A stretch of 10,538 bases of DNA from Actinomycetota bacterium (GTDB taxonomy: Bacteria > Actinomycetota > Actinomycetes > Streptosporangiales > Streptosporangiaceae), in assembly GCA_003168295.1 (NCBI GenBank), contig PMST01000134.1, positions 1,901 through 12,438 of the forward strand, in the 5' to 3' direction. Within the stretch, counting starts at the first letter, position 1. Every line of letters starts with the position of its first letter. Under the pieces are notes generated by a model that worked only from the letters and a program-made list of their open reading frames with translations, was not told the DNA's origin and searched no databases. A program made the position numbers and the translations under genes. Positions 5,903 through 10,538 of the stretch are shown here, piece after piece.

Positions 5903-8900
5903 TATTCGCTCACCGCGTCGGGCGACAGGGTGAGCACCGAGCGCAGGTCGTCGACCGACAGTTCGGTGAGCCAGCTCTCGCCGGTGCCGACGATCCGGTC
6001 GGCCAGGGTCTTCTTCTCCTCGATCATCGCGTCGATCCGCTCCTCCAGGGTGCCGACGCACACGAACTTGCGCACCTGCACGTTCTTGCGCTGGCCGATG
6101 CGGAACGCCCGGTCGGTCGCCTGGTCTTCCACTGCCGGGTTCCACCACCGGTCGATGTGGATGACGTGGCTGGCGGCGGTCAGGTTGAGCCCGGTGCCCC
6201 CGGCCTTGAGCGACAACAGGAACAGGGCCGGCTCGTCGAGTTCGGTGAACGTGGCCACCATCGCGTCCCGCTGCTTCTTGCTCGTGCCGCCGTGCAGGAA
6301 CAGCACCGGGCAGCCGAACCTGGCCGCCAGGTGCGGCTGCAGCATCCGGCCGAACTCGGCGTACTGCGTGAAGCACAGGGCCTTGCTGCCTTCGGCCACG
6401 ATCTCGTCGCAGATCTCCTCGAGCCGGGCCAGCTTGCCGGACCGGCCGGGCAGCCGGGAGCCGTCGCCGAGCAGGTGCGCGGGATGGTTGCAGACCTGCT
6501 TGAGCTTGGCCATCGTGGCCAGCACCAGGCCACGGCGGCTGATGTCGTCGGCCACCTCCTCGATGCGGCTGAGCATGTCGGTGACGGTCGCCGCGTACAG
6601 GCTCGCCTGCTCCGGGGTGAGGTTGCACCAGACCTTCATCTCCTGCTTGTCCGGCAGATCGGAGATGATCGTCTTGTCGGTCTTCAGGCGGCGGAGCATA
6701 AACGGCTGGGTCAGGCGCTTCAGTGCCTCCGCGGCTTCGGGTGAGCCGTGGCGCTCGATCGGGATCGCGTACTTCTCCCGGAACTTCCCGGCCGGCCCGA
6801 GCAGGCCGGAGTTGGTGAACTCCATGATCGACCACAGCTCGGACAGCCGGTTCTCCACCGGCGTGCCGGTGAGCGCGATCCGGGCGGCGGCGGGCAGCCC
6901 GCGAACCGCCCGCGCCTGCTTGGTGGCGTGATTCTTGATGTTCTGGGCCTCGTCGCAAACCACCCGGGCCCAGGTTAGCTGGCCGAGCGCGGTCTGGTCC
7001 CTGGTGGCGACGCCGTAGCTGGTGATGACCAGGTCGGCGCCGGCCAGCGCGCTGGACAGCAAGTCTCCGTCCAGCCGGTCCGCGCCGTGGTGCACATGCA
7101 CCCGCAGGTCCGGGGTGAACCGGGCCGCCTCGCGCTGCCAGTTGCCGACCAGCGACATCGGGCACACCAGCAACGTGGGTCCGCCAGCGCCAGGCCCGCC
7201 AGCACTAGACCCGGCCGCGTCTCGCGCCTGCGCCGAGACGAGCGAGAGCAGCTGGATCGTCTTGCCCAGGCCCATGTCATCGGCCAGGATGCCGCCGAGA
7301 CCGAGATCGCCGAGGAACCGGAGCCAGCTCAGGCCGCGTTCCTGGTAGGGCCGCAGCTGGCCGGCGAAGCCCGCCGGAGTGCTCATCGGCCGCAGCCGCC
7401 GGTCCGCCTGGCCGGAAAGCAGGTCGCCCAGCCAGCCGTCGGCGTCCACGCCGACCAGGGGGATCTCATCGTCCAGGCCGTTCAGCCCGGCGGTCAGCGC
7501 GTCGGCGGCGCTCATCGTCCCGGCCTGATGCCGCTCCAGGAACCGCAGCGCGGCCTTCAGGTGCGCATCGTCAAGCTCGACCCACTGGCCGCGCAACCGG
7601 ACCAGCGGGACCTTCAGCCGGGCCAGCTCGGCCAGCTCAGCCGGATCCAGCGCCTCGTCGCCGACCGCTATGTCGTACCGGAAATCCACCAGGTCGCCCA
7701 GGCCGAACGCGGTCCCGGTAGAGCCGCCGGCCGGCGAGCCGGCCTGGCTCCGGGACCGGGTGGTCAGCTTGAGCCCGAGGCGGGCCTTGCGCACCCAGTC
7801 GGGCAGCAGCACACCGAACCCGGCGCCGGAAAGCAGCGGCCCGGTCTCGGAAAGGAACCGGAACGCGCCCGCCGTGTCCAGCTCCACCGCGGCCGGCGCC
7901 GCCTCGCGCAGCGCACTCTCGACCTCGCCGAACAACCGGGCCGCGGCACCGAGACCGGCCAGGAGTTCCTCGGTCGGATCGCCGCCCGCCGCGTCCCGCG
8001 GACCGCCGACCGCCCCGGCCCGGCCCAGGAAACCCGCGCCGTGGCCCGTCCACACCTGTTCGGCGGAGATCATCAGGCTGGGGTCGTCGGCGGACTGCAG
8101 CGCGAACTCGACCCGCCAGGGATCGGATTCCGGTGCACCGGGCTCGGTGAGCCGGAAGCAGGTCCGGACCGGGCCCGCCGGTATCTGCGCGGCGTCCAGC
8201 CAGGCATCGAGCTCGGCGGCCAGCTCCCGTCCCTCCGCCTCGTCCTGCGCGGTCACCACCTCGATGTGAGCATCGTCGGCGGACAGTGCGGCCACGAACC
8301 GTTCGGCCATCGGGAGTCGAGCCGGACCACGGCCGCGCCTGGGGGGCAGGAGAGAGGCGGGCAGCCGGGAGCGCGCTGCGGCATCGGTGAGCGACTCCAG
8401 CGCGCCGGTCAGCAGCAGCCCCGGCGGCTCCCCGGCCACCGCGCGGCACGACGGGGGCATCGCCGCCGCCAGGTCGTGACCCCGCTGCGCGTCCGCGCCG
8501 CCGAGCACCGGCCGCCACCTGGCGGCGTACGCCCCGTCCTGCTCGGCCAGGACCGGCAGCACCCGGCCGCGCGCGGCCAGGTCAGCGGCGAAGCGAGCCA
8601 CCGCGGCCAGGTAAGGCAGCGATCCGCCCGCGGCGGCCACCGCGTCATCGGTGTGGCTGATCCCGCCGAGCACGTCGAGCGCCGCCGCGGGCTCGAAGGC
8701 GAGGACGGGCACCCGCCAGCCGGCCAGCGATACCCGGCCCGCGGGTCCGCGCCGGACCGGACCGGCGGGCTCAGGCTCGGTGCGGGCGAGTTCGGGTGAG
8801 GCGAGCGGCCCGTTACCGGTCGATGGCAGCTGCAACGTCAGCTCATCGCCGCCCGCCTTGCGGACGGCGTCGGCGGCGGGACCCCTCGTCAGACCTGTCA

Positions 8901-9096
8901 GCAGGTCAGCGAGGTCGGGCGGCTGGCACGCGAACGGGTGCGGCCGGGACAGCCGCGAGCCGCCAGAGCCCGGGCCGCAGACCGAGGGCAACGCCGGATC
9001 CTCGGCCCAGAGGCAGAGCGCCCCCTGCGCCCAGATCCCGTGAATGATGGCTCTGCACCCTTGCGCTGTGCTGCCTCGCGCTTCCGTGGCGCCCAT
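5902..9096 (-). CDS. helZ: SNF2-family DEAD/DEAH-type helicase/translocase (HelZ-like)
   Basis: A 1064-aa protein in the SNF2 superfamily: double-stranded-DNA translocases that remodel or strip proteins from DNA using ATP. The N-terminal half (1-570) is long and poorly conserved, starting with HGIWAQGALCLWAED at 19-33. It includes, at about 430-565, what looks like the bacterial SNF2-helicase-associated domain. The ATPase core follows: LRPYQERGLSWL at 581-592, Walker A ADDMGLGKT at 605-613 (Lys612), Walker B DEAQ at 715-718, motif III LTGTPVENR at 742-750, motif IV CFTQYAEF at 908-915, motif V KAGGTGLNLT at 964-973, and motif VI DQATDRAFRIGQ at 991-1002. All catalytic residues are present. 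The ATG at 9096 is supported by GGAAGG (9106-9111) 9 bases upstream. Homologues often begin close to the HGIW motif, but no ATG or GTG occurs nearer in frame. It is translationally coupled to the SWIM gene. Confidence 0.95.
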   Translation of the reverse strand: MGATEARGSTAQGCRAIIHGIWAQGALCLWAEDPALPSVCGPGSGGSRLSRPHPFACQPPDLADLLTGLTRGPAADAVRKAGGDELTLQLPSTGNGPLASPELARTEPEPAGPVRRGPAGRVSLAGWRVPVLAFEPAAALDVLGGISHTDDAVAAAGGSLPYLAAVARFAADLAARGRVLPVLAEQDGAYAARWRPVLGGADAQRGHDLAAAMPPSCRAVAGEPPGLLLTGALESLTDAAARSRLPASLLPPRRGRGPARLPMAERFVAALSADDAHIEVVTAQDEAEGRELAAELDAWLDAAQIPAGPVRTCFRLTEPGAPESDPWRVEFALQSADDPSLMISAEQVWTGHGAGFLGRAGAVGGPRDAAGGDPTEELLAGLGAAARLFGEVESALREAAPAAVELDTAGAFRFLSETGPLLSGAGFGVLLPDWVRKARLGLKLTTRSRSQAGSPAGGSTGTAFGLGDLVDFRYDIAVGDEALDPAELAELARLKVPLVRLRGQWVELDDAHLKAALRFLERHQAGTMSAADALTAGLNGLDDEIPLVGVDADGWLGDLLSGQADRRLRPMSTPAGFAGQLRPYQERGLSWLRFLGDLGLGGILADDMGLGKTIQLLSLVSAQARDAAGSSAGGPGAGGPTLLVCPMSLVGNWQREAARFTPDLRVHVHHGADRLDGDLLSSALAGADLVITSYGVATRDQTALGQLTWARVVCDEAQNIKNHATKQARAVRGLPAAARIALTGTPVENRLSELWSIMEFTNSGLLGPAGKFREKYAIPIERHGSPEAAEALKRLTQPFMLRRLKTDKTIISDLPDKQEMKVWCNLTPEQASLYAATVTDMLSRIEEVADDISRRGLVLATMAKLKQVCNHPAHLLGDGSRLPGRSGKLARLEEICDEIVAEGSKALCFTQYAEFGRMLQPHLAARFGCPVLFLHGGTSKKQRDAMVATFTELDEPALFLLSLKAGGTGLNLTAASHVIHIDRWWNPAVEDQATDRAFRIGQRKNVQVRKFVCVGTLEERIDAMIEEKKTLADRIVGTGESWLTELSVDDLRSVLTLSPDAVSE

Positions 9097-9141
9097 TAGA
9101 CGCCGCCTTCCCTCGTCGCTCGTTCCTCGCTCCTCAGTCCA

Positions 9142-9156
9142 GGCGCCGCCGGCGCC
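9142..9156. repeat. GGCGCC-GCC-GGCGCC hairpin upstream of the SNF2 gene
   Basis: A perfect 6-bp GC-only inverted repeat with a 3-base loop, 46 bases upstream of the helicase start. It has no U-tract on either strand, so it is not a canonical intrinsic terminator. It may be a leader structure or simply GC-rich sequence. Confidence 0.45.
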
Positions 9157-9167
9157 CCTTCAGCGCG

Positions 9168-9173
9168 ACTTTA
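9168..9173 (-). promoter_or_regulatory. Candidate -10 element for the SNF2-SWIM operon
   Basis: On the minus strand TAAAGT fits TANNNT and lies in the only AT-richer patch of the 157-base gap before the helicase gene. No recognisable -35 hexamer is at 16-18 bases. It would give a leader of about 65 bases containing the GGCGCC hairpin. Confidence 0.25.
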
Positions 9174-9253
9174 GTCCTGGCTTATGTCATTTCTGGAACG
9201 GTAACAGCGGCCCGGGAAGGGGGGAGGCGACACGCCGGAACGCGGGCTGGGAG

Positions 9254-9505
9254 TTAGCTGGAGGTGCCGGGACCGAGGGCGGGGTCCTCGCCGGAAGCGG
9301 AACCGGAACTCTGGGCGAAGCCGGAGGCAGCGGCGGAGGCGGGGTCGGCGGAGGGATCGGGGGTGATCTTGCGGAACTGCTTGTTCATCGAGCGGAGCAG
9401 GAAGACGAGCACGACCCCGATGCCGGCCACGATGAGGAAGGCGAGCACCCCCGGCTCGACGTCGTTGATCGACGAGGAGGTCGCCGCGAGCACACCGAAC
9501 GTCAC
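9254..9505 (-). CDS. Small single-pass membrane protein coupled to mca
   Basis: An 83-aa protein with one hydrophobic segment at about 18-37 (PGVLAFLIVAGIGVVLVFLL). It is followed by a basic cluster (Arg38, Lys42, Arg45, Lys46) that predicts N-out/C-in topology, then a Ser/Ala/Pro/Gly-rich, probably disordered cytoplasmic tail. The GTG start at 9505 overlaps the mca TGA by 4 bases (GTGA), with GGAGAGGG (9513-9520) 7 bases upstream, so it is almost certainly co-translated with mca. As I recall, a similarly sized gene (Rv1083) follows mca (Rv1082) in Mycobacterium tuberculosis, which supports a conserved pair. Function is unknown; a role in locating or coupling Mca at the membrane is only a guess. 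Confidence 0.85.
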   Translation of the reverse strand: MTFGVLAATSSSINDVEPGVLAFLIVAGIGVVLVFLLRSMNKQFRKITPDPSADPASAAASGFAQSSGSASGEDPALGPGTSS

Positions 9506-10398
9506 AGGCTCACCCTCTCCCGGACCCCCGCGAACAGGTCGTCCTCGGGCAGATCGGTATCGACAACCGACCTAGCCAGATGATAGTCCTCCGTCGGCCA
9601 GGCCGACCGCTGGACCTCGATCGGGCAGCGGAACCAGAAGCCGTCCGGGTCGACCTGGGTGGCATGCGCCTTCAGGGCCTGATCCCGGATCTCGAAGAAG
9701 TCGCCGCACGGCACCTGGGTGGTGATCTCGAGCTCGCGCCAGTCATCGCCGCGCTCTTCGGCGCGCTTCGCCCGCTCCTCGAAGATCTTCGCATACGGCG
9801 ATTCCAGGCCGCGGCGGATCATCTCCTCGTGCAAGGCCACGAACTTCGCGCCGTGAAATGACGCGAAGTAGTACAACTTGAGCGGCTGCCACGGCTCGCC
9901 GCAATCCGGGTACGCGTCCGGGTCGGCGGCGGCCTCGAAGGCCGCCACGGCGACCACGTGGGTCATGACGTGGTCCGGGTGCGGGTAGCCGCCCTGCTCG
10001 TCGTAGGTGAGCATCACGTGCGGCCGGAATTCCCGGATAGCCCGCACCAGCGGGCGGGCCGCGTCGGCCACGTCGGCGAGCGCGAAGCAGCCCTCGGGCA
10101 GCGGCGGCTTCGGGTCCCCCTCGGGCAGGCCGGAGTCGACGAAACCGAGGAAGCGCTGCTCGATCCCGAGGATTTCCCTGGCCCGTGCCATTTCCTGGTG
10201 CCGGACGCTGGCGATGTCGGCCTTGATCTCCGGGCGGTCCATCGCCGGGTTCAGGATGTCACCGCGTTCCCCGCCGGTCATCGTGCAGACCAGAACCTGC
10301 GCGCCCTCACGGACGTACCGCGCCATCGTCGCGGCGCCCTTACTCGACTCGTCGTCCGGGTGTGCGTGCACGGCCATCAGCCGAACCTGGCTCTGCAA
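9502..10398 (-). CDS. mca: Mycothiol S-conjugate amidase
   Basis: Mca is a zinc amidase that cleaves mycothiol S-conjugates of electrophiles and antibiotics into a mercapturic acid, which is exported, and GlcN-Ins, which is recycled to mycothiol. The 298-aa protein has the LmbE/PIG-L deacetylase fold signatures. HAHPDDE at 11-17 gives zinc ligands His13 and Asp16 and general base Asp15. TGGERGDILNP is at 41-51. GGYPHPDHVMTH at 136-147 gives His140 (oxyanion) and zinc ligand His143, by analogy with MshB. LKAHATQVDP near the C-terminus is also characteristic. The opening MQSQVRLMAVHAHPDDE and the LGFVDSGLPEGD segment match Mca rather than its paralogue MshB. The start is TTG at 10398, with GAGGGAG (10406-10412) 7 bases upstream; the alternative ATG at residue 8 is too close to the active site. 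It is coupled to the downstream membrane protein gene. Confidence 0.95.
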   Translation of the reverse strand: MQSQVRLMAVHAHPDDESSKGAATMARYVREGAQVLVCTMTGGERGDILNPAMDRPEIKADIASVRHQEMARAREILGIEQRFLGFVDSGLPEGDPKPPLPEGCFALADVADAARPLVRAIREFRPHVMLTYDEQGGYPHPDHVMTHVVAVAAFEAAADPDAYPDCGEPWQPLKLYYFASFHGAKFVALHEEMIRRGLESPYAKIFEERAKRAEERGDDWRELEITTQVPCGDFFEIRDQALKAHATQVDPDGFWFRCPIEVQRSAWPTEDYHLARSVVDTDLPEDDLFAGVRERVSL

Positions 10399-10405
10399 CA
10401 GTGGT

Positions 10406-10412
10406 CTCCCTC
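10406..10412 (-). promoter_or_regulatory. Ribosome binding site supporting the TTG start of mca
   Basis: GAGGGAG on the minus strand ends 7 bases before TTG (10398-10396). The next in-frame start, ATG at 10377, has no Shine-Dalgarno sequence at the right distance. Confidence 0.6.
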
Positions 10413-10429
10413 GGTTAAACCTTCAGTGC

Positions 10430-10445
10430 GCAAACACCCGTTTGC
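10430..10445. repeat. GCAAAC-ACCC-GTTTGC inverted repeat in the mca leader
   Basis: A perfect 6-bp inverted repeat with a 4-base loop, 31 bases upstream of the mca start. It could be an mRNA hairpin or a dimeric repressor/activator operator. No U-tract follows it. Confidence 0.5.
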
Positions 10446-10464
10446 CCACGCGACATTCCCCGTT

Positions 10465-10480
10465 CCGCTCCGTTGAGCGG
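10465..10480. repeat. CCGCTC-CGTT-GAGCGG inverted repeat upstream of mca
   Basis: A second perfect 6-bp inverted repeat with a 4-base loop, 19 bases from the first. On the plus strand it is followed by TTT. It could be a weak terminator for a plus-strand transcript, an operator, or a leader hairpin of mca. Confidence 0.45.
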
Positions 10481-10513
10481 TTTCCCCATTTGACTCCAGC
10501 GCCCAAGTCGCCG

Positions 10514-10519
10514 ACGCTA
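10514..10519 (-). promoter_or_regulatory. Candidate -10 element for mca
   Basis: TAGCGT on the minus strand fits TANNNT. The expected -35 position falls at or beyond the window edge, so the promoter cannot be judged fully. It would give a leader of about 110 bases containing both inverted repeats. Confidence 0.2.
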
Positions 10520-10538
10520 GTTAGCCTCAGAAGATTAA

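Noticed and set aside
5249..6931. Long open frame (560 codons) on the plus strand across the SWIM and SNF2 genes
   Set aside because: It crosses two well-supported minus-strand genes, and its product resembles no protein family. Shadow of high GC.
7087..8799. Long open frame (570 codons) on the plus strand opposite the SNF2 gene
   Set aside because: Its translation is low-complexity Arg/Gly/Pro/Gln-rich with no motifs. The minus-strand frame has full SNF2 motifs. This is a typical GC-rich shadow frame.

Overview
This window is high-GC DNA that looks chromosomal and comes from an actinomycete. The evidence is strongly GC-biased codon third positions, frequent GTG and TTG starts, and a mycothiol S-conjugate amidase gene (mca), since mycothiol is confined to Actinomycetota. 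The exact genus cannot be read from the sequence. I see no rRNA, tRNA, CRISPR array, insertion sequence, prophage or toxin-antitoxin module. There is no stretch of more than about 200 bases without a gene.

Layout, left to right. (1) 1-1206 (+) is the 3' part of a RecQ-family DNA helicase gene. The 5' end lies outside the window, and the C-terminus looks like a ComF-type phosphoribosyltransferase domain. (2) 1203-1538 (-) encodes a small single-domain rhodanese whose stop codon interlocks with the recQ stop. (3) 1678-2118 (-) encodes a small polytopic membrane protein with His/Asp motifs like those of the YdjM/DUF457 metal-dependent hydrolase-like family. (4) 2310-3572 (+) is a complete seryl-tRNA synthetase gene, divergent from gene 3. 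Its sequence style is Thermus-like rather than the usual actinobacterial one. (5) 3664-4878 (+) encodes an unrecognised 404-aa protein with a very acidic segment and a probable leaderless promoter. (6) 4904-5902 (-) and (7) 5902-9096 (-) form a tightly coupled pair: a 1064-aa SNF2/HelZ-type helicase followed by a SWIM zinc-finger protein, joined by a TAATG overlap. (8) 9254-9505 (-) and (9) 9502-10398 (-) form a second coupled pair: mca, then an 83-aa single-pass membrane protein.

Functional reading. The window is mostly housekeeping and genome maintenance: two helicase systems (RecQ and SNF2+SWIM), translation (SerRS), and thiol or sulfur metabolism (rhodanese, Mca). Convergent junctions are at 1203-1206 (stop codons overlapping) and 4878-4904 (25 bp carrying a terminator-like hairpin and a 16-bp near-perfect direct repeat). 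The divergent region 2119-2309 should hold the promoters of serS and of the membrane protein gene.

I do not see a clearly new multi-gene system. The best second-look items are the RecQ-PRTase fusion, the SNF2+SWIM two-gene unit, the atypical SerRS and the acidic orphan protein.
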